Source of the DNA: Andalucia godoyi
Taxonomy: Eukaryota > Discoba > Jakobea > Jakobida > Andaluciidae
Direction of reading: 5' to 3'
DNA length: 64,000 bases
NCBI GenBank assembly: GCA_009859145.1
Contig: VRVR01000045.1
Location: forward strand, 31,033 to 95,032
A model generated the notes under the pieces. It did no database searches and was not told the DNA's origin. It was given only the letters and a program-made list of their open reading frames with translations. Numbering within the stretch: position 1 is the stretch's first letter; every line of letters begins with the position of its first letter. The translations under genes and the position numbers were made by a program. This document shows, piece by piece, positions 10,801 through 20,100 of the stretch.

Positions 10801-10915
10801 TTCTCAAAAGGCAGAAAAGAAGTTCTGTCGATACCTGGTTGAAGACCGGGGTGCATCCGCGATGAGCTATCTTGAGTTTATGCAATTCTTGGTCAGTGAC
10901 ATTCCTCCGAAATGA
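7871..10915 (+). CDS. SEC24: COPII coat protein Sec24
   Basis: This 1,014-residue protein starts at the ATG at 7871 (MSQPPSQQHPG). Residues 1 to about 260 are Pro/Gln/Ser-rich and disordered, as in Sec24 N-termini. The Sec23/Sec24 zinc finger follows at about 305-335 (CRRCKAYVNPFVSF...WICNLC), then the trunk domain from about 380 (FVFVIDVSAG), the beta-sandwich, the helical domain (ADLVARQAATAVL) and a gelsolin-like end. Sec24 is the cargo-selecting half of the Sec23-Sec24 inner coat that forms ER-to-Golgi vesicles. The length is normal. Two stop codons in tandem (TGA TAG) end the gene. Confidence 0.97.
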   Translation: MSQPPSQQHPGVPPGFIASSPMTSFAPAPGSMYQPPPQPARMQSHQPSHPPGSGSAPPPADAGPMRPPGGFTSSSAVYSRLPPSSSLPAPPGFVSPDFTPLHAGAPTHPPPPSGFAGTPAPSPFGIAQASTPQPPGQPQGQSQGRMLEQSFQSVLPHQPAPCPPRMEYGQQLPPMMHHQPSLVGAPHGPGMKMTSTSASAPPAVRQVSVSQPLARQMAHQQPNMTTSAPVQLADSMLPRRTRPVPGFAPRSAIELSVGVFPASPSLVSKFTLPVGAVVTPLHILPSEDGTVGRDTTPVVHCGSCGVVRCRRCKAYVNPFVSFTDSGRRWICNLCRFGNNVPPEYFSPLDSQGVRVDVAQRPELSVTSVEFLAPAENMVRPPQPPCFVFVIDVSAGVAQESLPTLTDALASCVEELPGDKRTLVSIVCFDSAVHLFTVDGERGSFRISTIADPQPAGAAPTLPKENSDGSAAASPFMEDGPLCLPAPVSSLLIPAKDALPTLKKLILSLPRLFPSQSVSAQCCTGTALHYALRIMGGIGGKLVLFQGSLPTLGRGSLLPEREDFKLYGTDKEKNLLEPAEKYYKDLALECSRLQVGVDVVLLAPNTDRYTDVASLAVLARVTGGALIRAPPQTAGRRENSENPWIRDGRLRTLLCPAALALEALMRVRSSLGLRCTDFFGNFYLRSTDLLALPNVSANQSFGVIIQHAPSASGGPQVVPTPVAYLQAALLYTSTNGERRIRVHNIQLPVSNALSEVVDSVNSRVLADLVARQAATAVLAGTQKLQQVRLGIQDTCVFSLRSIRGMFRTSYPGQEVGSLVSSGILPRNMVMYPLYALALLKHSAFRADTDVRADERIEALQSLLFYSSDASLSPVMINLSRFFSSTELTGLECTVPLSRAYLNTEAAYLLVYGPMPADALVWFGAQSTVDAVSVGRDSRFQRLLSLFGIKSVPAENWVSEGGRPIPLSANMSTASVSQFSQKAEKKFCRYLVEDRGASAMSYLEFMQFLVSDIPPK

Positions 10916-11082
10916 TAGAAGTCCTGCAGATCAGTAGATCGTCATCTCTTTTTGTCCCACAATCCACCTTTCTTCTGCGTGACTGCGAATCTGCGACTCA
11001 GAGAAGGCACACATTTCCAAAGGCGTTCTTGGCGACTTTGTGCTGAATTTCCTTTTTTTTCTTCTTCTTCCGAGGCTCAGAT

Positions 11083-11331
11083 ATGCCAGGAAATGTGGAA
11101 ACTCTCGTTCAAACTCATCAAGCGAGAGGACTCGTCAAATGCACACATCAAGCAACCGCTGAGAACACACGCCTCGTTGAGATGAAGGATGTAGTGGATC
11201 ACAGAGACGACGGCGAAGAACAGTTTACTGTCCGCTGTGCAAAGCGCACCAAGGAAAACACACTTGAAGAATTTGACGAAGAGCTGTTTTCAATGCAAAA
11301 TTCTTCGGCATCGGACAGTGAGCATGCGTGA
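11083..11331 (+). CDS. Small hypothetical protein, acidic C-terminus
   Basis: The 82-residue frame starts at an ATG that directly follows a pyrimidine tract like those in front of other genes in this window. The protein has a mixed N-terminal half (MPGNVETLVQTHQARG) and an acidic end (LEEFDEELFSMQNSSASDSEHA). I recognise no family and there is no signal peptide or membrane segment. It could be a genuine small gene or chance; the leader tract and compositional bias favour it modestly. Confidence 0.35.
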   Translation: MPGNVETLVQTHQARGLVKCTHQATAENTRLVEMKDVVDHRDDGEEQFTVRCAKRTKENTLEEFDEELFSMQNSSASDSEHA

Positions 11332-11706
11332 CCGGCTTCAGGAGCAGGCACCATTTTTTGTTGATTTTTTGCTGTGTGCATTCGTATGTCAAAAACACGA
11401 CTGTCATATTGTGCTGTCGGTTTGGGGATGGCTTGAACAAACCTCTTCTTGCACGGTGGATGCAGCATATTCCTGTATCCGCGTTCTTCAGTCCTGGAAA
11501 ACGTGTTCTATGATAATGCCATCGCAGCAGCATTCAGGAAAACTCCGTATTCTTCTAATCTAAATTCATATTTTCTGTTTCGAATTCCTTCCCCATTTTT
11601 GCAAATCTTCCCTTCATTCTATTTTCTTTTCTTTCACACGGTTTTTTTCCAAGCAAGGCGATGTGCACATGGTCGACTTTTCGAGAAGCGGTCTCTACGG
11701 TTTGAT
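11332..11706. other. Intergenic, no supported gene
   Basis: T-rich stretches (for example about 11583-11655) and only short, motif-free frames on either strand. Confidence 0.4.
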
Positions 11707-12006
11707 TCAGCGTGTGGATTTGCTTTTTTTTGTCGAGGAAGATTTGCCCGGCGATTGGCCACAAACTCTGAAGTTGGCAGTACGAACAATATCGGTAAAA
11801 CCCATCGCAGATGGCAATATCTCCAGAAACTCGACGATGTGGGAGGGCCACGCTTCGTCTGGAAAGCGGATCACGCTTCTCATTCGGAATGCGGCAACTA
11901 TAGCACCAGGAAAAGATTTTGAAGTACGCTGGATGGAGAGGATGCCTCGAAAAGACAGAAACCGAAGGATCTGGTGAAGAATGGAAAGCGGTATATCGGC
12001 GATCAT
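11707..12006 (-). CDS. Short F-box protein
   Basis: The frame runs leftward from an ATG at 12006 for 99 residues. It opens with an F-box core, IADIPLSILHQILRFLSFRG followed by ILSIQRTSKSF, the pattern that docks proteins on Skp1 in SCF ubiquitin ligases. The remaining about 65 residues (PDEAWPSHIVEFLEILPSAM, then a Lys/Ser tail) show no repeat or substrate domain, so this may be a truncated relative of the longer F-box gene at 15400-16944. A plus-strand frame overlaps it but has no motif. Confidence 0.55.
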   Translation of the reverse strand: MIADIPLSILHQILRFLSFRGILSIQRTSKSFPGAIVAAFRMRSVIRFPDEAWPSHIVEFLEILPSAMGFTDIVRTANFRVCGQSPGKSSSTKKSKSTR

Positions 12007-12462
12007 AGTGGTATTTCATTGGGAAAAGAAAAAGGGAAGAAGAAGATACTCTCAACGAGACATCTTTTCTTTCATATCATAAAAAAGCCACGAATTTTGC
12101 TTGTCAAGTATTCCCGCTTGCTGCAGAATCGTTTTCTGTGGGTTTACTTTATTGGGAAATGCTATCGATGCCGTCGCCGGACGTTTCTCAAAGACCAAAG
12201 TTTTCGTCAAGCATCTTCGACCTGTGGCTGCCCATTCAGGATGCCCGACGGGACGTTTGTATACGGTCTGCGGTCGTTCCACCAATCATAGTGTCCTGGA
12301 TTCTGCTTATTGTGCGGGATCTCTCGAGGCCGGTCATGGGTCCATTCTATTCCCATTCATTCACTTTCCTACGGAAGTTCCCGACAGGACACTCGGAAGG
12401 TTGGATTTGAATGTATAGATCCAGGCTTTTACAGACAGGGGGGGTCAGTCCTCGCAGAACCG

Positions 12463-12837
12463 ATGGTGTTCTGGGGGTTGTGCAAGAGTTTCATAATGCC
12501 TTTTAATTACGATCTTCGAGACGGTCGTGCGGGCTTGCTTCGATCCAAGCCAATCTCCCAGCCAACGAGGCATGCTTCTGGCGGCTGGAATATTGCTTAC
12601 AGCGTCGATTTATTCTCGCAGACTGAATTGTCACCGTTCAGCGATGACGAAGGTGAAAATGCAGTTCGATATTTGGCCATGCGCGCTTATGAGGGTTATA
12701 ACCACAAAAATTTGATTTTTCTCGTGTCCAAAAGGATGCATCGACTAGCTCAAATGCCTCTGTGGAAGGTCGCATTGCGCGTGTTTTATGCTGCTCGAAG
12801 CGACGCTGTGATGATCTGTCGCACTCCTACTGTGTGA
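12463..12837 (+). CDS. Hypothetical ORF, possibly the end of a broken gene
   Basis: This 124-residue frame begins MVFWGLCKSF and ends in KVALRVFYAARSDAVMICRT. I do not recognise it. A second protein-like frame, 12159-12410 (MLSMPSPDVSQRPKFSSSIF), lies just upstream in another frame, and a run of seven G (12438-12444) lies between them, so both may be parts of one frameshifted gene. Coding status is uncertain. Confidence 0.25.
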   Translation: MVFWGLCKSFIMPFNYDLRDGRAGLLRSKPISQPTRHASGGWNIAYSVDLFSQTELSPFSDDEGENAVRYLAMRAYEGYNHKNLIFLVSKRMHRLAQMPLWKVALRVFYAARSDAVMICRTPTV

Positions 12838-13942
12838 TGGAATGGGCAAGAATTTTGGAGATTTGTGTTACAATAAAAGGCATTTCAGCTAATACCGGTA
12901 AAGACGAGTGTCGTCATGTTCTTCCCTGCTCACGTGCGTCACGAAAAGGAATTTGTGGCAACATTTGCTTACCAGGAACTATCCAATAATGTAGGATCTT
13001 CGTGTTCGCATGCACCTCTTCCTGTCAGTGTTCCTCTCACGATGGCAGCCGCCACCTGCGAAGAGCAGACACGATCTTAGTTCGACTTTGATGGTCTTCC
13101 AATCTCCTTCTTGTCTTGGCATGGCTTTCTCTGTTGTTTGACAAGTATGTGCACAAAAAGCCAGTAAAACAAACTGAATGTTCATGCGTTTCCATTGCAT
13201 GCTGAGCTCGAGAGAGGTCGCTGGTGCACGCCTGCTGCCAAGCATCTGCATCACAGAAATCCACTGCACCGTCGCCGGGCATCGCAGCAGTACAAGACAT
13301 CAGCCGGGACCCCCGAAAGACTCCTAATGCGCGCCGACACCGTGCAGGCAGAGTGTTTCGAAACGGGTTGCACCTTGCATCGGGCTCCGGTTCAATTTTT
13401 TTTTTTGTTGCTGTCCCGCTCCCGCCACTTGTGCAGCACCAAAAAGACCATCTTGTTTTTTAGCTAAACTCTGATCAGTTACCACATTTTCCTTCTTCCT
13501 CCTCAACGATTCCCTGTCTCTGCAGCATCCCCGATCACAAGCAACGGCATCAACAATCACCATGACAAGCAAGCATCTCAGAGCAGCCACATCCGATTTC
13601 CGTGCGTGTCTGCTGCTGCAGTTTGACGGCAAGGAGCAGCGGCCTTGACCTCCTTGTCGCAGGAAAAATGGGGAGGGGGTCGAGAGAAGGCTCCGCCGGC
13701 GCTCTTGCATCGCAGTCGGTCAGTGGCGTCGGAGTCGCAATCGCTCATCGAGACCTGCTGATGGGGAATGAATGCGCACAATCGTTCTGTCGCAGCAGAG
13801 AGCATCGCCCAAAAATGCTTGCTGCCCTTGCTGGACAAGAGCAGAAAATGTTTGATTTTGTTCCCCTCCTTTACTCGCTGTGTGCAAATTTGCTTGTTGA
13901 CTCCTGCCTTCACCTTGATTCTTCTGGAAACAAATAAAAACA
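12838..13942. other. Intergenic, 1.1 kb
   Basis: Long open frames exist on both strands around 13580-14080, but they overlap one another and the start of the glycosyltransferase gene and show no domain pattern. The right end must hold that gene's promoter and leader (AAATAAAAACA before the ATG). Confidence 0.45.
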
Positions 13943-15001
13943 ATGTGGGAGTATTTGGCATCTCCGTCCTTGGTCCAGAAGATTCTCCTGGTCCTTGCGG
14001 CAGTGGTTGTCCTGCGCTTGGCCATTTCTTCTCAGACTCGGCTCTTCGCTGGCTCGTATGCGCCAAACCAACGACCAATGATCCGCGTTATCGTGATGGC
14101 AACCCCGGATCGCCTGTCATTTCTGGAAGAGGCTGAGCGAACTTGGCTGCAAGACTGGGATCCAGACCGGGTGTTCATCGTTGGAGATCGCGATTCCAAT
14201 CAAGAAATAGTGCCGTTTCCGGCGTCTGTGCTGCACAGCCAGCGAAGATTTCTCTATCCTTCGTATCTTCGTACGATCCCATCCTCCAGGGACAGCGCGC
14301 AACTGTTTCATCGCTGGTTTTTCGCTGCGGTTGAAATACTGCGCATGCATCCAGACACGGAATGGGTTCTGCGAGTCTGCGACGATACGTATGTCGTCAA
14401 GGAGAATCTGGAAGCCTCCTTACACGGTGTCGACTTTCGTGCAATGTCGTTTATGGGACAAGCGTCGATAACATATCCACAAGGAGCAAAATGGCCAGTG
14501 AAACACAAGGAAGATGTGGAGTTGTTTTCCGCCCTGCACCCTGGTGGCGGAGCAGGATGGCTCGTCAGTCGACGGCTTGTAGAGTGGATGTCCGTCAATC
14601 CGCAGACTGTGGATGCCAACACCCATCTCATGATGTTCAACGATGACGTTTTTTCAGGGTACTTCTTTTTGAAGGAAGCCGGAGTGGTGATGAAAAACCA
14701 TGCTGGATTTGTGCAGGAACCGCGCTCCCTGGAGAATGATTTGAAGACGCTCTCGCACTGTCCAAGAGACCTTCCCCTCTACCAGCTGTCCCCTCTCTCT
14801 GACTGGGGTCCCATCATGCCCATGTTTCCGACTCGGTGGCCCGATTTGTCAGTCTTCCACACTTCTTCGCCGTCCATGTTCCGAGCACTGAGGGACGTTG
14901 CGACGTACAAGGAGAGACATCGGGTTCGCTTCTCGATCTCTCCGATGGATCAGCCAATCGTTCAGCTTCATGGTTCGAATTTTACGCTTTGTCTAGAATA
15001 A
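13943..15001 (+). CDS. GT31 (fringe/C1GALT1-like) Golgi glycosyltransferase
   Basis: This 352-residue type II membrane protein has a short cytosolic tail, a membrane anchor at about 11-29 (VQKILLVLAAVVVLRLAIS), and a lumenal catalytic domain beginning near PMIRVIVMATPDR. The metal-binding acidic motif is at 147-148 (VCDDTYVV), within the VLRVCDDTYV context typical of fringe and core-1 beta-1,3-galactosyltransferases. GGGAGWLVSRRLVEWM matches the family's GGAGY-type loop, and FNDDVFSGYF its EDV-type acidic motif. It probably adds a beta-1,3-linked sugar to a glycoprotein in the Golgi; donor and acceptor cannot be read from sequence. The length is usual. Confidence 0.82.
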   Translation: MWEYLASPSLVQKILLVLAAVVVLRLAISSQTRLFAGSYAPNQRPMIRVIVMATPDRLSFLEEAERTWLQDWDPDRVFIVGDRDSNQEIVPFPASVLHSQRRFLYPSYLRTIPSSRDSAQLFHRWFFAAVEILRMHPDTEWVLRVCDDTYVVKENLEASLHGVDFRAMSFMGQASITYPQGAKWPVKHKEDVELFSALHPGGGAGWLVSRRLVEWMSVNPQTVDANTHLMMFNDDVFSGYFFLKEAGVVMKNHAGFVQEPRSLENDLKTLSHCPRDLPLYQLSPLSDWGPIMPMFPTRWPDLSVFHTSSPSMFRALRDVATYKERHRVRFSISPMDQPIVQLHGSNFTLCLE

Positions 15002-15399
15002 CATGTGGACATTTTTCTGCAAAGCCATTGGCAAAGCAGTTGATGCACCAAGAGAGCGCACACAGGTGGAAACGCGGGTGCGTTGCTGCAAGATTCCAGC
15101 GACCGTGCAGACGGACCCCGTCCCGGCACTGACTCTGCGCCCGGCGTCCGGCTCGTGCTTTGTCACTGGGTGGCAGAACGCCCGTCGCGATGCACGGGAC
15201 CGTGGACGGAATCGCGAAAAACCAATCATTCCCCCAGATTGCTTTTTTGGGGGAATGGGCTGGTGGAGAGAAAAGGATTGGGTTTGTGTGGAATCCTTGC
15301 AAACCGCTACACTCCACGTCCATCACGGTGTAGCGAACAGAGAACATGGTGTTTTCGAATGGGGAAAACGCCACGGGATCACCAGCAACATTCTCGCTC
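15002..15399. other. Convergent intergenic with a strong hairpin
   Basis: This lies between the ends of two converging genes (glycosyltransferase on plus, F-box protein on minus). The only structure I see is the inverted repeat at 15227-15257. Confidence 0.5.
15227..15257. other. Perfect 9-bp inverted repeat (hairpin)
   Basis: CATTCCCCC at 15227-15235 pairs perfectly with GGGGGAATG at 15249-15257 around a 13-base loop containing TTTTTT. Flanking ACCA and TGGT extend the symmetry after mismatches. It sits in the 3' region shared by two convergent genes and could be a transcript-end or RNA-stability structure. Confidence 0.6.
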
Positions 15400-16944
15400 C
15401 TACATCAAAGAACACGAGAAGCCAAGACAGCTTACGCTCGCAGATTGTCCATCGCGAGAGTCTGCATTCGAGAATTCGGCATGCAGCTGATCCGACACTT
15501 CAAAGTTATCTTCGTTGATCACTCCCGCTGGCGCCAGGCTTCTTAGTGTCCTTCTGTATGCCAAGAGCGCACGATCATTTACGCGGACAATGCTGCCGGA
15601 GACGTCGTTCAGGGAATGGCTGCCAAGATGCGGAACGCCCGGACCGAAGATTCTGCCGGAGCTGTCCATGCATCCGATCAGCTTTGTCAAATCAATCAGC
15701 AGAGGTCTGTCAGCGTCCTCCGTGGACAAGTCTTCTGGAAACAAGCGCAGCCATGGATCGAAAAACGTGCGGTAGGCATGCACGATATCCGCGGATGGAA
15801 TCCAGGCGACGCACAGCCGCGGAGCGCCCACCAGAGCAACACGGTACGGATATGGCCCTGCACCTTCCGAATCGTCGTCGCCATCCTCTGCATCCACTGC
15901 ACGCACTGCACCGCCACTGCTGCCCGGCTCAGGATACCCGGCAGTCGTGACCTCCAGGTACCGCAAGTGAGGCAGAAATGGAATCACAAAGTCGCGTCCG
16001 AGCATCGCAGTGGACAGATGGACGGACAACTGCAGGAGCTGCGTAAAGTGCGCTACGTTCGAGTCCATTGATTCTGCGCAGTTCATGATGCGTAAATAGT
16101 GAATCGAGTCCGTATTTGCGAGTCGATACCACGGCTCGCTTCCGCCGTCCAGTACCAAATCTCGGATCCCAGCACAGTCGACAAGAAGCGGACGTTCCGC
16201 GATGCAGGTCTTCCGCACATGGCACAGCAGATCCAGATATCCACGGTGAAACGAAGCCAGCTTCAGCGGTCTGCCGAATTCGCAGCTGTCGACCACAACC
16301 TTCATGGCGGCGACAGGAAACGTCGGATACATGTCGAGCACAGATCGTTCGAATTCCGATGCCACGCACTCTTCGACGACGACTCGCAGCGTCTGTTCAT
16401 ACGCCGTCAGCTCCTCCATGTGGTGCAGGCTTGCCAGGTTCTTCAGAACGATGGTCAGCGACCGCACACGCGGGTCAAGACACAGGTTAAGCACCGATAG
16501 CTGGAACGTCGTCGCAAACTGAATGACGAGCGTCCACGGCCCCTCCGCACCCCGTGCATCAAGGAACCCAATGACCTCGTGTGGAATCCTTCCGTCCGCA
16601 GACAAGAACGCAATGCCCAGCTCAGAACGCCCGATGTTTCTCCACACGTCGCTCGACGGCGCACTGCTGTCCTGCTCCGTGTCCGACGGGCGGTCATGGA
16701 ACGGCAGCGAATTCCACCAAACCCACGCCGCGCGCCGCGCCACAACATGGTCAAAGCACCGGTAAAGCCCCTTCAGCACCAGCTTCTCCCGCACAGAATC
16801 CAAAATATCAACGGTCGTAATGTGCACTGGAGCTGCTGTAGACGACGCCACAAACCACGACTTGCACGTCAGCGAGATCCGGGCCCGCGTCCACACGTCC
16901 AGAAACGAAAATGCCCTCAAAAGAACCTTTTCGTCCTGCATCAT
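15400..16944 (-). CDS. F-box protein, 514 residues
   Basis: I chose the ATG pair at 16944/16941 (MMQDEKVLL); the frame is open further upstream but without another ATG. The F-box occupies about residues 3-40 (DEKVLLRAFSFLDVWTRARI, then SLTCKSWF), which should bind Skp1. The rest is rich in Leu with spaced hydrophobics (PHLRYLEVTTAG, SIHYLRIMN, ELTAYEQTL), suggesting an irregular leucine-rich/RNI-like substrate-binding region rather than WD or kelch repeats. It would act as the substrate receptor of an SCF ubiquitin ligase. It is head-to-tail with the large gene at 17169-22412. The stop is TAG. Confidence 0.72.
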   Translation of the reverse strand: MMQDEKVLLRAFSFLDVWTRARISLTCKSWFVASSTAAPVHITTVDILDSVREKLVLKGLYRCFDHVVARRAAWVWWNSLPFHDRPSDTEQDSSAPSSDVWRNIGRSELGIAFLSADGRIPHEVIGFLDARGAEGPWTLVIQFATTFQLSVLNLCLDPRVRSLTIVLKNLASLHHMEELTAYEQTLRVVVEECVASEFERSVLDMYPTFPVAAMKVVVDSCEFGRPLKLASFHRGYLDLLCHVRKTCIAERPLLVDCAGIRDLVLDGGSEPWYRLANTDSIHYLRIMNCAESMDSNVAHFTQLLQLSVHLSTAMLGRDFVIPFLPHLRYLEVTTAGYPEPGSSGGAVRAVDAEDGDDDSEGAGPYPYRVALVGAPRLCVAWIPSADIVHAYRTFFDPWLRLFPEDLSTEDADRPLLIDLTKLIGCMDSSGRIFGPGVPHLGSHSLNDVSGSIVRVNDRALLAYRRTLRSLAPAGVINEDNFEVSDQLHAEFSNADSRDGQSASVSCLGFSCSLM

Positions 16945-17168
16945 TTCAGTACACTTACTCGCCAAACAAGCAGAAACGATGGCGGCAAAAGAAGCAAATA
17001 TCAATACTTAATAGACTCCTATGAATGATAAAATGCACACTCTATAGTCCTTTAGAAACGCATCACTCTTTATTCCCGTCTTTTGGCCCTTGAGTGTACA
17101 ACTTCGCTTACAGCTAGCATCAAGCAATTTTATTCTCTCCCCGTCAAAATAGGAATGATCCGGTTTAA

Positions 17169-20100
17169 TCAAATTACGGGCGCTGCGGATGCGAGGAGGA
17201 CGACACTGGGGAGCGTGGACAAAAAGTCGGAAAAGGCAAATTTGCGTAGCTTGCGGGCGTTGAGAACGGTCAGGAACTCTGCATCGGAACCGAGAGGCAC
17301 GGATCCAAAGAGTATCATACAGGCCCGTCGGAACGCATCGATGGACATCAGAGAGTCTGCCTCGCCGACACATGCACTTTCGAACACGTCGCGCAATGCA
17401 GACTTGAGATCTCCAGATTCCACGTACACCTTTCTTGACGCAAGGGCAAGTTCGCGAGCCTCGTAAAACGCAACGACTCCAGAGAGAAACGTGTCAAAGT
17501 CAAAAACGGGCTCTCTCATGTCTTGCATTGCCGCACGGCCGCGCATTCGGTTCTTCGAGGTGTCTACTGGCGGCAGAGCGTCGAGGAACGTGACGACCTC
17601 GGTCTCCGAAGGCGACGAGTCCCACTGACTGACCACGGATGAGAGCACCTCAAAGGCACGGGAACGCAAAAGGACCAGCTGGCTGTGCGACTGGACGCTT
17701 GGCTGCAGGAACCCGAGACCAACCGAGTTCAGCTTGTTCAGCACCAGCAGGTAGCACTTCAAAGCAAGCGAGTCGTGCTTCTCCAGTAAAAAGTCCACAA
17801 ACGTCTTGACTCGTAGCGACTGGTGCTTCATTGACTCGGTGGACACGGAGAAATCTAGGAAGTTCTGCTCGGCAATCTTTCTCAACCCAAAGCGAGTCGC
17901 AAAGATTTCAAACGCAGCATCCGACATGCGAATGTCGGACAGGTTGGACGAAATAATTGTCGAGTACACGTTGGCAAGATTCTTCAGCACCCAAGGCAGC
18001 GCACGAAGGCGTCCCTGGCCACTCTTGCTGTTTTTCAGCTTCTCGAGCTGCAACGACAGCGTCGCCTCGGCCCGGCGCTCTCGCATAACTTCCAGCAAAC
18101 GGCCAACAACTAGCGACGAAAGCGACAAGACAATGTCCGTCGCCTTTTTGTCCTCCTTCAGGTCCAATTCAGACTGCAACGACTGCTCGGACTGCTTCGC
18201 AGACAGCTGCGACACTGAGTCTGCCTGTGCCAACGACGCGGGGTGGGGAGTCGGAGGAGTGAGAGGCTTCACGCCACGGGCAACGGTCCGCTTTCGAAGA
18301 GAAAGAAGCGCAATAATAGAATGCACGCGTGAGAAGAATGATCGATATCGCTTCTCTGGCTTCTTGATTCCAGATTCCCAGTCAAAGTGCGTGGGATACG
18401 TTTGTGCTCGCGAGATCCGATCATCTTCGTCCATGTCCTCGTACATGTCGAGCTGCTGCAGCTCAGGAAGCGTTGCAACACTGGATGCACGATCCGAGCC
18501 AGCATCCGACTCGGCGTCCGAGTCGCTGTGGTCATCTGCTCGGCCTTGCTCGCCTTCGAGGGCCTTCTGGAGATCGCTTTCAATGGACGACGTCATAGAG
18601 TGTCGAGGATACGTAATTCTGCCGACATACTCTGAGAATTTGATGGACGGGCGGGACCTATTGGTCCCTTCTCCAGAGTCCTGGGTACGCTGGGTGTTCA
18701 GCCCGCCACGAGAAGGATCGCGATTCGCGCCGCCAAGAACCGGCTTGATGCGCGACAGGATTGGCGTGATTGCGCTCCCGGAGGATGACGAGCCGGTGGC
18801 CGGAGCACCTGCGGTGGAATTCGATGGCATGTTCCATTGTTGGACTTCTGGAGAGCGTGTCGTCGATGGAGAGCGTCCAGAGCGATTGACATGCTCCACA
18901 TCGCTGCGAGCAGACCTCGAAGAGTCCGGAGACCCAGTCAGACCGTTGGACGATCCAGGTACCTGAAGAGTCATGGACTGGTCCCTTGCACTCTTTGTCG
19001 ACGCCAATGCGGTCGTGGGTGCCGACCCCGGCGCCACAGCAGACGTGGTCGTGGGAGTGGACGCGGACATACCGCTCTCAAACATGCCAAGAGGCTCCCG
19101 GTCGAGCACCGCGGGAGACCGCTGGGACGACAGCGTGGAGCCACTTCTTGCCCTTCCGTCTCTCTTATCCGACGCTTTGGCAGCACGGACATTAGACGGA
19201 CCGTCTTGGTCTTTTGTGCCCTGCTTCTTGGAGGACGGAGACGTGTCTTTCCGCTTGCTCACCGAGGAGGATCCCTCAGGCTCCACAACCTCTGGAGGCG
19301 CAGCAAGAGCATCCCTTACCGTCGAGCTCGGACCGGTCTTCGTAGCGGCTTTCCCTCTCTTCGTCTTTGTGAACTTTGCTGCTGCAAGACTCGACGATGT
19401 GGCTGCACCGGAACTGGAACTGGGAGCATCCCCCGATTTGGATTTCTTCTTGGTCTTCTTTCCAGATTCTGCTTTGTGCTCCGTCGCATCCGGCGAATGT
19501 CGGCGCGAGGACTGCTGCGACGGCGGCCGATATTCGTGATCCACTTGGAAATCATCGTCAGGAAGCTCATCTTCAACCTCTTCGAGAATGCTACCAGTCC
19601 GATAAACGCTACGACTTCCGCTGCCACCACCACCGCTGGCAGAGTGTGGGCTCACATCCCTCTTGGATCCATCAGCTGCAGCAATGGACGACAAGAGCTG
19701 CTGCTGCTGCTGCTGCTGCTGCTCTCCAGCATGCTTTCTTCGAATGGAATCCTCCGTAAGAGTTCGAACCTGCAGTCCAACACTGCGCGTTTCCTTTGGG
19801 GCCTGGACGCGGGCGATCTGGGCGCTGTCATCTATGTGCGCCTCCAGCTCTGCGTTGAGAGACTGGACCTGGTCAAACAACCGGGCATTTCGCTCCTTTT
19901 CGAAATGCACCTCGGATCTCAACACCGCAGCCTCCTCTTTGAACGAGTCCACCTCTTTCTGCAGCTCCTCCGAGCGATCTCGTCCAGACGAGGATACCTT
20001 CTCAAAGAACGCGAAAATGCCGTCGAACATATCTGGAAGCTCTTGCGCCAACCCTGCGATGCTTGCAACTGGGTCCGTCATATTTCCAGATGAGGAGGCT

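Noticed and set aside
13578-14078. Long frames on minus before the glycosyltransferase
   Set aside because: They overlap one another and the glycosyltransferase start, and have no motif.
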